Assembly (NCBI RefSeq): GCF_036186745.1
Contig: NZ_CP108086.1
Span: forward strand, 6,386,001 to 6,450,000
Reading direction: 5' to 3'
Length of the DNA stretch: 64,000 nt
Origin: Microbispora hainanensis
GTDB lineage: Bacteria > Actinomycetota > Actinomycetes > Streptosporangiales > Streptosporangiaceae
In this document: piece by piece, positions 15,953-23,593 of the stretch
Layout of the letters: every line of letters starts with the position of its first letter
Numbering within the stretch: position 1 is the first letter of the stretch
The notes under the pieces: generated by a model
What the model was told of the DNA's origin: nothing
Seen by the model: the letters and a program-made list of their open reading frames with translations, nothing else
Databases searched by the model: none
Translations under genes and position numbers: made by a program

Positions 15953-16975
15953 ATGACCGGGGAATCCGCACCCTCTCCGGGCGTGTCGGTGGTGGTCCCC
16001 GTCCGAGGCAGGGTGGCGGTGACCGAGCTGATGCTGGCCAGTGTGCGGGCGGCGGCGGCGCGCTGTCCCGAGCCCGTCGAGGTTCTCCTGGTGGACGACT
16101 CGGGCCCGGAGGAGGCCGCACGCCACCGCGAGCAGTGCGAACGGCACGGCGCCCGCTATCTGCGTGGTCCCCGGCATGTCGGGGCGAAGCGTAACCTCGG
16201 CGCTCGTCACGCCTCCCACGATCTTCTGCTGTTCCTCGACTCGGACTGCCGCGTCTCACCCGGCCTGCTGCGGCGGTACGTCAAGACCATCCGCATGGCG
16301 ACGGGGACCGCGGGGCTGGCCGGCCCGACGGTCGTCGTGGCGAGCCCGACAGCGGTGTCCCGGATCATGCGCCGGTCTCCCCTGCTCCACGGTGACCCGA
16401 AGAGGCCGGCCGCCGGTGACGAACTGGAGTGGGCGGCCGCATCCAACCTGCTGCTGCGCAGGACGGCGTTCGAAGCGGTCGGCGGCTTCGCGGAGAGGTC
16501 GCCGACCGTGGCCGCGGGCGAGGACGTGGACCTGGGCATCCGCCTGACCAGGCGGGGCTTCACGCTGCGGGCCGAGCCCGACGCCGAGGTCGTGCAGGAC
16601 CGGCCCGGCCCGGAGTCGGTGAGCAGCGTGTGGCGCACGCTCTACAGGCGTGGCCGGTCGGAGCGGTGGCTCGCCATGACCCACCCGGACCGGGGCGTGC
16701 CGCGCTGCAACCCGGTCGTCGCGGTGGGCGCGGCGGCTGTCGTGGCGCTGGCCGCCGCACCGGCGACGCGGGGCCGGGGCATGGTGCTGATACCGGCGAC
16801 GGCGGCGCTCGCGCTCGGGCTGCGGGCGCGTGCACGGCTCGCCCCCGGCGGTGGCCCGCGCGCGGTCGCCGACGCCGTCGCCTGCGCGGCCCTGGAGTGC
16901 GCGTTCGATCTGGGCGCGGCGGTCGCGGCGGTGCGGTTACACCGGCCCGGGCTGCTGTTCACCGGCTTCCGGTGA
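15953..16975 (+). CDS. Family 2 glycosyltransferase with C-terminal membrane segments
   Basis: 340 residues. GT-A fold: VSVVVPVRGRVAVTELML, the nucleotide-binding VLLVDDSG, and the metal-binding DSD in FLDSDCRVSPG. The acceptor-side AAGEDVDLGIRLTRRG matches the ED motif, and ERWL resembles the QxxRW-like segment. Two hydrophobic stretches after residue 250 would anchor it to the membrane. This resembles mycofactocin-type or cell-envelope GT2 enzymes, but no linked pathway is present. I chose ATG 15953 for its GGGAGG site. It ends at a strong terminator shared with the Ro60 gene. Confidence 0.88.
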   Translation: MTGESAPSPGVSVVVPVRGRVAVTELMLASVRAAAARCPEPVEVLLVDDSGPEEAARHREQCERHGARYLRGPRHVGAKRNLGARHASHDLLLFLDSDCRVSPGLLRRYVKTIRMATGTAGLAGPTVVVASPTAVSRIMRRSPLLHGDPKRPAAGDELEWAAASNLLLRRTAFEAVGGFAERSPTVAAGEDVDLGIRLTRRGFTLRAEPDAEVVQDRPGPESVSSVWRTLYRRGRSERWLAMTHPDRGVPRCNPVVAVGAAAVVALAAAPATRGRGMVLIPATAALALGLRARARLAPGGGPRAVADAVACAALECAFDLGAAVAAVRLHRPGLLFTGFR

Positions 16976-17065
16976 CGGAGGTGATGAAGCGATGGAACGG
17001 TCGCGGTGGTCACGCTGCCGCTGGTCCGGGTGGTGGCCCGGGTGCCACACCGGCCGTAAGAGCTG

Positions 17066-17099
17066 CCGCCTCGCCTGGCCGTACGACCAGGCGAGGCGG
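17066..17099. terminator. Bidirectional terminator hairpin
   Basis: CCGCCTCGCCTGG (17066-17078) pairs perfectly with CCAGGCGAGGCGG (17087-17099): a 13-bp stem with an 8-base loop. It lies between the convergent glycosyltransferase and rsr genes, nine bases from the rsr stop. Confidence 0.9.
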
Positions 17100-17107
17100 T
17101 CCCGTCG

Positions 17108-18691
17108 CTAGAACGGCCAGCCGGCGTCGCGGCCCGCCTCCAGCAGCGGGATCAGCCGGAAGCACGCGTCGGAGAACCCGCCGAACTCATGGCGGTCGGC
17201 CGAGCCGGTCGGCATCGCGGCCGTCCTGTATCCGACGAGGTTGAACCCGTACACCGGCACGCTCGCCGGGACCGCGGTCGTGACCCCCTTCGCGTAGTAG
17301 CCCGTCATGGTCTGCATGTCCGACAGGATCACCACCCGGTCGTGCCCCTTCCAGGACCTGTGCACGGCGTCGGCGATCTGCGTGCCGTGGCCGACCTCGC
17401 CGATCCGCCCGCAGAAGCGCTCGACCTCGCGCAGCACCGACGCTCCCGGCCGGATCTTGTGCCGGAACGTGCCGTCGGCGAAGCCCACCAGGTCGACCTG
17501 GTCGCCGCGCGTCGCCAGGGTGACGCCGAACAGCGCGGCGGCCTGGACCGGCGTGACCGCCGACCGCGCGGAGACCGCGCCGGACGTCATCGACGACGAG
17601 GTGTCGACGAGCACGAGCGTCCGCCCCCGGAACGAGGGGACGTTCCGGGTCGCCAGGGTCAGCGCCGTGTCCAGCGCCCGGGTCCACCGCGAGGAGGGCG
17701 CCGACCGGTACGCCGCGTAGAAGCGGAACGGCAGCTGCCGCGACCGCGCGACCTCCTCCGGGTCGGTCAGCTTGGCGATGATCCGGTCCGCGAGCTCGTC
17801 ACCCACACCTGCCTCGTCGAAGTTGCGCAGGTTCCGGAGCAGCGCCATGTATCCCATGGAGGGAATGACCGACTCCCACGCCTGGGCGTCCATCGGGCTC
17901 TGCAGCCAGCCGGCGAGCGCCTCCCAGGTGATGCCCGCGGCGGCCAGGCGGCTCGGGTCGGCCAGCGCGGAGCGCCGCTCCCCGGCCGGGATGGCGAGCA
18001 GCTCGGCTCGGTCGCGCAGCATGCGCAGCGACTGCGGGATCGGTTTGTCCCGGCCGTGACGCCGGTCGAGCGCGTGGGCGAACAGGTCGCCCTGCCACAG
18101 CAGCTTGTCGGCGGCCGGGGTGGGGTGGACGAGCTCGATGACGTCGCCGAAGCGGAACGCGCGGGCGTCGCTGTCGTACTTCGCCAGGGACCGCTCCGTG
18201 TAGAGCCGCTGGACGGCGTCGGCGACGCCGCGCTTCACCGGCTTGGGGATGGCCCGGCCGTACCGCGATGTCCAGTACGCGAGTGCCTCGCCCGGCTCGT
18301 CGGCACGTTGCAGCACGGAGGCGACCAGCTCGCGGTTGCCTCCGTGCAGGCCGGCCGACAGGCGGGCCCGTACGGCCTCCAGTGCGGCCACGATCGGCGC
18401 GGACCGCATGTTCGCCTCGCCGCGCAGCCACGGCAGGAAGCGGGCCAGCCAGTCCCCGTCCTCGACGGCCACCTGGTGGACGAGGGCGCGGAAGCGCTCG
18501 TCGCGGTCGCCGGCCTTCTCATAGAAGGTGTCCTCGCCGACCATGTTGGAGACCGCGAGCAGGAACAGCTCCGACCTGGGGTCGCGGATGTAGCCGGGGG
18601 CGCCCTCGTGCGTACGGCCGGTCGGCCTCGCCTCGGTGGTGACCGGGCTGGTGGTCGCGACGTGGGTGGTGCCGCGGTTGAACTTGGACAT
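17108..18691 (-). CDS. rsr: Ro60 orthologue Rsr (TROVE plus vWA domains)
   Basis: 527 residues, the normal length for bacterial Ro60. The HEAT-like TROVE domain (about residues 25-340) includes ELFLLAVSNMVGEDTFYEKA and MRSAPIVAALEAVRARL. The von Willebrand A domain follows with a complete MIDAS, VLVDTSSSMTSG near residue 360. Ro60 is a ring that binds the 3' ends of misfolded RNA and is tethered by Y RNAs to nucleases or other partners. ATG 18691 follows a leader of about 500 bases that encodes two Y-RNA-like structures. No PNPase, RtcB or RNA-repair gene is adjacent. It ends at a shared terminator. Confidence 0.96.
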   Translation of the reverse strand: MSKFNRGTTHVATTSPVTTEARPTGRTHEGAPGYIRDPRSELFLLAVSNMVGEDTFYEKAGDRDERFRALVHQVAVEDGDWLARFLPWLRGEANMRSAPIVAALEAVRARLSAGLHGGNRELVASVLQRADEPGEALAYWTSRYGRAIPKPVKRGVADAVQRLYTERSLAKYDSDARAFRFGDVIELVHPTPAADKLLWQGDLFAHALDRRHGRDKPIPQSLRMLRDRAELLAIPAGERRSALADPSRLAAAGITWEALAGWLQSPMDAQAWESVIPSMGYMALLRNLRNFDEAGVGDELADRIIAKLTDPEEVARSRQLPFRFYAAYRSAPSSRWTRALDTALTLATRNVPSFRGRTLVLVDTSSSMTSGAVSARSAVTPVQAAALFGVTLATRGDQVDLVGFADGTFRHKIRPGASVLREVERFCGRIGEVGHGTQIADAVHRSWKGHDRVVILSDMQTMTGYYAKGVTTAVPASVPVYGFNLVGYRTAAMPTGSADRHEFGGFSDACFRLIPLLEAGRDAGWPF

Positions 18692-18695
18692 GAAA

Positions 18696-18727
18696 GCGGG
18701 CCCCTTCCGCGATGGGGAGGAGCCCGC
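18696..18727 (-). promoter_or_regulatory. Leader hairpin covering the rsr ribosome-binding region
   Basis: On the minus strand GCGGG near 18727 pairs with CCCGC at 18696-18700, and CCCC with GGGG inside it. The loop and 3' strand carry the GGAAGGGG that would serve as the rsr ribosome-binding site. The 5' strand of this hairpin is also the 3' strand of the Y RNA stem, so the two folds exclude each other. This would couple Y RNA folding to rsr translation or termination; that is inference. Confidence 0.5.
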
Positions 18728-18890
18728 GCCAGACCATGCCCGAGATCACGTCGGCGAAGCCATGTGGTGCTCTGCCATCTGAGCTACGGAGATCGAAGCC
18801 TCCGGCTGGACTCGAACCAGCGACCGCCCCATCAACAGTGGAAGTAGGCCTCGCCTGCGCACCGGGCATGGTCTGGAGCCGGGGTCCTCC
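18716..18890 (-). ncRNA. yrlA: YrlA-type Y RNA with permuted tRNA-like module
   Basis: The ends form a long imperfect stem: a perfect 14-bp helix (CCAGACCATGCCCG with 18729-18742 opposite 18863-18876), extended by CCCG/CGGG and GGAGGA/TCCTCC. Inside, read 5' to 3' on the minus strand, come a T-arm (18821-18805, GCTGG, loop TTCGAGT, CCAGC), a closed acceptor-like hairpin (18804-18787, CGGAG/CTCCG) and a D-arm (18784-18769, GAGC/GCTC stems, with GTAGCTCAGATGGCAGAGC). That is the T-acceptor-D order of a circularly permuted tRNA, as described for YrlA RNAs next to rsr. Ends are estimated from the stem. Confidence 0.85.
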
Positions 18891-18997
18891 CGAGATCAAG
18901 GGTGACGGCGGAGACGCCCACCGGATGGGCGACAGCCCCATGGGTGGGGCTGCAAGGAGTCGAACCTCGAAGTAACCGCTGTCGGCGCACCGGGAGG
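18886..18997 (-). ncRNA. Second Y-RNA-like tRNA-mimic RNA, tandem to YrlA
   Basis: The same module order occurs again just upstream: T-arm 18969-18953 (CGAGG, loop TTCGACT, CCTTG, with one G-U pair), closed hairpin 18952-18933 (CAGCCCC/GGGGCTG, loop ACCCAT) and D-arm-like hairpin 18931-18915 (CGCCC/GGGCG with GG in the loop). Flanking GACAGCGG/CCGCCGTC and CCTCCCG/CGGGAGG can form the outer stem. The last strand overlaps the 5' strand of the YrlA stem, so the two RNAs cannot both form full stems in one transcript. It is more diverged than the first copy. Confidence 0.65.
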
Positions 18998-19014
18998 TGC
19001 ATATCAAGTTGTGC

Positions 19015-19086
19015 GTTCCAGAGGTCCGGGGACGGCTCCGGCATGGTTTCACCCGAAGAAGTAGCCGGGGCCTTCGAACCTGGAAC
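19015..19086 (-). ncRNA. 72-nt hairpin upstream of the tandem Y RNAs
   Basis: GTTCCA followed by GGTTCG (from 19086) pairs with CGGACC and TGGAAC (to 19015), with a two-base bulge and one G-U pair, giving a 12-bp stem. An inner CCGGC/GCCGG helix closes a 21-base loop. It contains a GGTTCGAAG that resembles a T-loop, but no D-arm can be found. It may be a smaller Y-like RNA or a leader structure. Confidence 0.4.
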
Positions 19087-19275
19087 ACCAGGAAGCCTAG
19101 CCTTCTCCCGCGCCGCGCCGCTTCTGATTTTTTTCCATGTGAACCCGCGCATCCGGGAAGCACTGTCCGGATTTCTCGCCCCCTTTGACCGGAAAATTCC
19201 CGTTATCGGCGGTATGTCCTGATGGGTCGTGCCGTCTACGGTGATGCCGGGCGGGCGTGTGCCGGGGCTATGACC

Positions 19276-20058
19276 TCAATAGAGCGACGTGGAAGACGAG
19301 GCGCCTCCGTCCACCGTGAAGACGGCCCCGCTCGTGTAGCCGGATCGGTCCGAGGCGAGAAACGCGACCAGGTCGGCGATCTCGCGTGGTTCCGCCGGCC
19401 TGCCGAGGGGATAATGGGCCGTGAGTTCGGCATATCGGCTCTCGTCCGCCAGGCTGGACAGAGCGGCGTTCTTCAAATGTGTGACCATTCTTTCCGTGGC
19501 CACCGGGCCTGGATTCACTCCTACCACTCGGATGCCGTCGGCCAGGCTGTTTCCTCCGAGAGCCCGGGAGAATGCCATCAGTGCGGCGTTCCCCGTGCTA
19601 CCGGCCAGATATCGGCTGTCGACCCGTTCTCCCGCGTTGCCGATGATATTGACGACGACGCCCTTGCCACGCCGCTTCATCTGCGCATACAGAAGACGCG
19701 TCAAATTGACGTAGCCGTAGACCTTGAGGTCCCACCCCTGGCGCCATGTCTCCTCGTCGATGGTGTCGATCGTGCCGCCCCGGATGTCCCCGGCATTGTT
19801 GACCAGGATGTCCGCGTCCGCGGTGCTCGCCGCCAGTGCGACCAGATCTTTGGGATCTCTGAGATCCACGACATGGGTGTTCACCTTGATGTGGTGAGCC
19901 GAGCGAAGGCGTTCGGCCGTCTCTTCGAGGACCGGCCCGCTGCGGGCAGCGAGATGCAGGTCGCATCGCTCCTCCGCCAGGACCTCGGCGATCGCCGCAC
20001 CGATACCCCGGGACGCGCCGGTGACAACGGCCGTGCGTCCGGTCAGATGCAGATCCAA
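19276..20058 (-). CDS. Short-chain dehydrogenase/reductase lacking the YxxxK motif
   Basis: 260 residues, Rossmann fold: GRTAVVTGASRGIGAAIAEV (cofactor-binding TGxxxGxG), ILVNNAGD and the C-terminal YTSGAVFTVDGGAS. The catalytic region reads GERVDSRYLAGSTGNAALMA: the Tyr is followed by LAGS, so the usual Lys four residues later is missing. That variant is seen in a subgroup of actinobacterial SDRs whose chemistry I cannot assign. Translation starts at TTG 20058 behind AGAGGAG. It is divergent from a TetR gene 319 bases away, its possible regulator. Confidence 0.88.
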   Translation of the reverse strand: MDLHLTGRTAVVTGASRGIGAAIAEVLAEERCDLHLAARSGPVLEETAERLRSAHHIKVNTHVVDLRDPKDLVALAASTADADILVNNAGDIRGGTIDTIDEETWRQGWDLKVYGYVNLTRLLYAQMKRRGKGVVVNIIGNAGERVDSRYLAGSTGNAALMAFSRALGGNSLADGIRVVGVNPGPVATERMVTHLKNAALSSLADESRYAELTAHYPLGRPAEPREIADLVAFLASDRSGYTSGAVFTVDGGASSSTSLY

Positions 20059-20377
20059 CGTGGGCTCCTCTGCTTTTCGGCTGGACCGCGTGCGCTCATG
20101 GAACTGAACGCTCCCGGTCGTGCGCTGGTGGATTACCTCTCGCGACCATGGTCGGAACGCAGGTCGCCGCCGGTCGGCCCGCTAACCGTACCGCAGGGTT
20201 CGTTTAGCTCCTGGTGCGGCCACCGGCAGAACACGACAGTGCCGCACCTCCTCGTCGGGCTCCGGTGACCCGAGCCGGCCGGGTGCGCGATCAGCTCCTC
20301 GTGGGACGACTCGTCCAGCCCGGGGCGTCGCGCCGGCTCCTGGCGGTGGGGTGTCAGTCCCGTGGGAGAGTGGGCGT
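20059..20377. other. Divergent SDR/TetR intergenic region
   Basis: 319 bases without a credible gene. The only structure I see is an imperfect dyad at 20181-20208, with GCTAACC against GGTT and TTAGC, which may be the TetR operator. Confidence 0.45.
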
Positions 20378-20989
20378 ATGCATGATCCAGCGAGCCCTCC
20401 TGAGTCGCGGAGTTCTTCGCCGATGCGACCAAGGCAACGCGCAGACGCCCGCCGTAATCATGACAAGGTTGTTGCGGCCGCTCATGAGGTGTTCTCGGAG
20501 AATGGACTGCACGCGAGTATGACGCAGGTGGCCGAGCGCGCCGGAGTGACGAAAGCAACGATATATCGGAATTACCCAACAAAAGAAGCGCTGATCAATG
20601 CGGTAGCCCGGCATCAGTTCCACTTGCTGGAAAGCCGGACACAGGCAGCGCTGTCCGAGCCTGATGCGTACGAAGCGTTCGCCGCCTATATCATCGACCT
20701 CTTCGAGTGGATGGCCGGCGATCGCCTTCTTGCCGACGCATTGTCCGAGGCGACGGTCGTGGGTCCGGCACCGGTGATCGAGCTCATAAGTCAGTTGATC
20801 GACGCCGCCAAGCCGTCGGGGAAATTGCGACCCGACACTTCGGCCATGGACGTGCGGGTCCTGGTGTGCGGCGCGGTTCTTCAACTGAATCGTTTGGGGA
20901 ACCGCGAACCCGGCGTCTGGCGCCGATATGGGGAAATGACACTGGCGGCGCTTCGTCCTTGGCCGGAGGCTCGCATTGCCTCGGCCTGA
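20378..20989 (+). CDS. TetR/AcrR family transcriptional regulator
   Basis: 203 residues from ATG 20378, with GGGAGA nine bases upstream. After a Ser/Pro/Arg-rich leader, the HTH reads HDKVVAAAHEVFSENGLHAS, then MTQVAERAGVTKATIYRNYP and TKEALINAVA. The C-terminal domain resembles the TetR_C_33-like group common next to SDR genes. Codon use here is slightly less GC-rich than the neighbours (for example acgatatatcggaattac at the HTH). It is divergent from the SDR and convergent with the GH65 gene, 32 bases away. Confidence 0.92.
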   Translation: MHDPASPPESRSSSPMRPRQRADARRNHDKVVAAAHEVFSENGLHASMTQVAERAGVTKATIYRNYPTKEALINAVARHQFHLLESRTQAALSEPDAYEAFAAYIIDLFEWMAGDRLLADALSEATVVGPAPVIELISQLIDAAKPSGKLRPDTSAMDVRVLVCGAVLQLNRLGNREPGVWRRYGEMTLAALRPWPEARIASA

Positions 20990-21021
20990 CATCACGAGGC
21001 CGGGTCCGCGTGCCGGGCCGG

Positions 21022-23403
21022 TCAGCCGTCGTGCCGCGGCTCCGCGAGCGGGAAGATGCGGCTGTCGCCGCGCCGGAGGCGGGCGTGGTGGCCGAGCACC
21101 ACGAAATCCAGGGTGGTGGGGCCGTCATCGGCCCGGGTGATCCGTACGCAGGTGGGGTCGGCCTCGATGGTGAGTTCCGCGCCTCGATAGCGCAGGCACA
21201 ACGACAGCGTGGTCAACTGTTCGGGGAGCGCCGGATTCAGGTGCAGGCCGTCGGCCTGTGCTTCGAGGTCGAGGTAGCAGCGCTGGACCAGGTCCAGCGT
21301 GCCGGCCATGGCGCCCAGGTGGACGCCCTCGGCGGTGGTCCCTCCCTGCACGTCGATGATGTCGCCGGTCAGCGTCTCGGTGAAGAACCGCCAGGAGCCG
21401 ATGCGGTCCGATCGCGCCAGCACCCGGGCGTGCGCCACCGCGCTCAGCGTCGAGCCGTGGCTGGTGCGGGAGAGGTAGTAGCGGATGGTGCGCAGGGTCA
21501 GGTCCGGTGGCGCCGGGTAGCCCAGCCGGTCGAGGATCCGCCTCACCTCACGGGACGTGAGCAGGTAGAACAGCATGAGCACGTCGGCCTGCTTCGACGC
21601 CCGATAGCGGTTGGGACTGTCGTTTTCGGCCTCCAGCGCCCGGTCCAGCCGCCGTACGCCGCGGTAGCGGTCCCAGTCCAGCTCCGCCAGGCGCTCGTAG
21701 CCGGTGAACTGGCTGATGACGCCGTCGTGGAAGTCCACGCGCATCCGCCGGGTGATCTCCTCCCAGCGCTCGGTCTCCGCGTCCGTCAGGCCGAGACGGC
21801 GGCGCAGGTCCTCCCGTACGCGCCGCGGGATCAGGGCGAGCGCCTGACGAGCGCGCAGCAGCAGCCACACCGTCATGATGTTGGTGTAGGCGTTGTTGTC
21901 CAGGCCTGGGGACGCCGCGCCGGGGTAGCCGTCGTGGTATTCGTCCGGCCCCATCACGCCCTGGATCTCGTAGCGGCCCGACGCGGGGTTGAGCCGCGCC
22001 AGCGAGGCGAAAAGGCGGGCGATCTCGACCAGCAGGCGGACGCCCGTGCCGGCGAGGAACTCCATGTCGCCGGTGATCGCGTAGTGCTGCCAGGCGTTGT
22101 AGGCGATGGCCAGCCCGACGTGCCGCTGCAGGTGCGAGTTGTCGGGTGTCCATCGGCCGGAGCGGGGGTTGAGATGGAGCCGCGGGGTCTCGTCGCGGCC
22201 GTCGCTGCCGCTCTGCCAGGGGAACATCGCTCCGCGCAGGCCCGCGGCGCGGGCGGCCGCCCGCGCCTCCGGGAGCCGCCGCAGGCGATAGCGAAGCACC
22301 CCGTGGGCGATCTCGGGGAACCGCAGGCTCAGCCAGGGCAGCACGAACAGCTCGTCCCAGAACACATGTCCCCGGTACGCCTCGCCGTGCAGGCCACGTG
22401 CGGGCACGCCGACGTCGAGGTCGGCGGTGTGCGGTGACAAGGTCTGCAGCAGATGGAAGGTGTTCAGGCGGATGTCCCGCTGGATGCGTGGGCCCGGCAC
22501 GTCCAGCCGGGCCCGTTCCCACAGGTCACGCCAGGCGATCTCGTGCTGTTCGAGCAGGTCGCCGAACCCCGGCGCGAGTTCGGCCCGCCGCAGCGCGGCC
22601 GAGGTGGCATCGGCGACGGCGAGATCGCGCGACGTGGTGAGCGCCACCGTCTTGACGACCGTGACCGGGTGGCCGCGTTCCAGCCGCAGCACGCGTGTCT
22701 CCGCGATGTGGTCGTCGTGCCGCTCGATCTCGGGCTCATCCGCGCTGCCGGGAGAAGTGCCGACCCGTGCGGCCAGGGCGACCTCGATGCCGGAGGATCG
22801 GGTCCGCGCGCGCAGCCATGTCAGGGGCTCACGGGTCCCCGTCGCGTGCCGCGTCAGATGGTCGCCGCGGAGTTCGCGGTAGCGGGCCACTCCCCTGTTG
22901 GCCACGCGCCCGTCCAGGCCGGAGCGTACGCGGAGAGGACCCGACCAGTTCTCGGCCGTGAAGGTCGTCTCCAGGCCGGCCAGGCAGGGGTCGGCCATGG
23001 AGACCAGCCGACGCTGCCGCAGCGACGTGATCCGGCCCTCGGGGTCGCGCCAACGAATCAGCCGGTGCAGGACGGCGTGGCGCATGTCCAGCTCCTGCCG
23101 ATATCGGAGCAGGTCGGCCGTGCCGGGCGAGAACCACGCGGAGCCGGGTGTCGCGAAGGTCAGCGGCAGCCAGTTCGGCAGATTGACCATGTCCTCGTGG
23201 GTCAGTTCGTGGCCGGCGATGATCGAGGTGAGCCGGTCGTAGCATCCGGCGACGTACGTCCCCGGGTAGTGGACGGCGTCGGCCTTGGCTTCGGGCGCCG
23301 CGCCTCGCGTGGCGAATCGGCCGTTGCCCAGCGTGCACAGCGCCTCGCGCAGCCCCTCGTGAGCCGGATCGAACCCCTCGTACGTCAGCGACCACGGATT
23401 CAA
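21022..23403 (-). CDS. Glycoside hydrolase family 65 protein (disaccharide phosphorylase-like)
   Basis: 793 residues, full length for GH65. Domains in order: N-terminal beta-sandwich (WSLTYEGFDPAHEGLREALC, LGNGRFATRG), linker helices, the (alpha/alpha)6 barrel and a C-terminal beta-sheet. The barrel holds GHVFWDELFVLPWL, NPRSGRWTPDNSHLQRHV and the catalytic acid in GVMGPDEYHDGYPG. YRASKQADVLMLFYLL and SRTSHGSTLSAVAHA form the phosphate-binding region. Members phosphorolyse trehalose, maltose or kojibiose, or hydrolyse trehalose; the exact sugar is not decidable. TTG start with GGGGGAG upstream. Divergent from ppsA across a DevR-like box. No linked beta-phosphoglucomutase. Confidence 0.92.
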   Translation of the reverse strand: MNPWSLTYEGFDPAHEGLREALCTLGNGRFATRGAAPEAKADAVHYPGTYVAGCYDRLTSIIAGHELTHEDMVNLPNWLPLTFATPGSAWFSPGTADLLRYRQELDMRHAVLHRLIRWRDPEGRITSLRQRRLVSMADPCLAGLETTFTAENWSGPLRVRSGLDGRVANRGVARYRELRGDHLTRHATGTREPLTWLRARTRSSGIEVALAARVGTSPGSADEPEIERHDDHIAETRVLRLERGHPVTVVKTVALTTSRDLAVADATSAALRRAELAPGFGDLLEQHEIAWRDLWERARLDVPGPRIQRDIRLNTFHLLQTLSPHTADLDVGVPARGLHGEAYRGHVFWDELFVLPWLSLRFPEIAHGVLRYRLRRLPEARAAARAAGLRGAMFPWQSGSDGRDETPRLHLNPRSGRWTPDNSHLQRHVGLAIAYNAWQHYAITGDMEFLAGTGVRLLVEIARLFASLARLNPASGRYEIQGVMGPDEYHDGYPGAASPGLDNNAYTNIMTVWLLLRARQALALIPRRVREDLRRRLGLTDAETERWEEITRRMRVDFHDGVISQFTGYERLAELDWDRYRGVRRLDRALEAENDSPNRYRASKQADVLMLFYLLTSREVRRILDRLGYPAPPDLTLRTIRYYLSRTSHGSTLSAVAHARVLARSDRIGSWRFFTETLTGDIIDVQGGTTAEGVHLGAMAGTLDLVQRCYLDLEAQADGLHLNPALPEQLTTLSLCLRYRGAELTIEADPTCVRITRADDGPTTLDFVVLGHHARLRRGDSRIFPLAEPRHDG

Positions 23404-23489
23404 CGCAGCTCCCCCTCGGACCTGCCCCGGTCGATCCGATTCCTGGCTCCGTACCCACGGAGCGTGGTGATTCCACGCGGGGGCGCGCC

Positions 23490-23503
23490 GGGACGTTCGT
23501 CCG
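23490..23503. promoter_or_regulatory. DevR/DosR-like box between GH65 and ppsA
   Basis: GGGACGTTCGTCCG matches the mycobacterial DevR core GGGAC-N4-GTCCC at nine of its ten fixed positions. It sits in the middle of the divergent spacer, 87 bases from the GH65 start and 90 from the ppsA start. A partial second site ending in AAGTCCCC follows at 23509-23524. Two other promoters in this block share the GGNC-NTTC-GNCC pattern. Confidence 0.65.
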
Positions 23504-23593
23504 CAGGCGGGAGACGAAGTCCCCTACCTCACCCGGCCGCGCGAGGCGAAGGGTGGGAAGGACTGTCGTAGTCGACATTCGGCGAGGTGAGCC

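Larger units (their letters stand above)
18692..19275. other. Non-coding interval between rsr and the SDR gene: Y RNA leader
   Basis: 584 bases without a credible coding sequence. From rsr outwards it holds a leader hairpin, two Y-RNA-like structures with tRNA-mimic modules, a third 72-base hairpin, a run of seven A residues (minus strand, 19128-19134), and an A/T-rich stretch around 19190-19205 that could contain the promoter. Confidence 0.75.

Noticed and set aside
18769..18821. Ordinary tRNA gene
   Set aside because: D-arm and T-arm motifs are excellent, but they are in permuted order (T before D on the minus strand), there is no anticodon arm or free acceptor ends, and the unit lies within a long stem next to rsr. 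This fits a Y RNA tRNA mimic.
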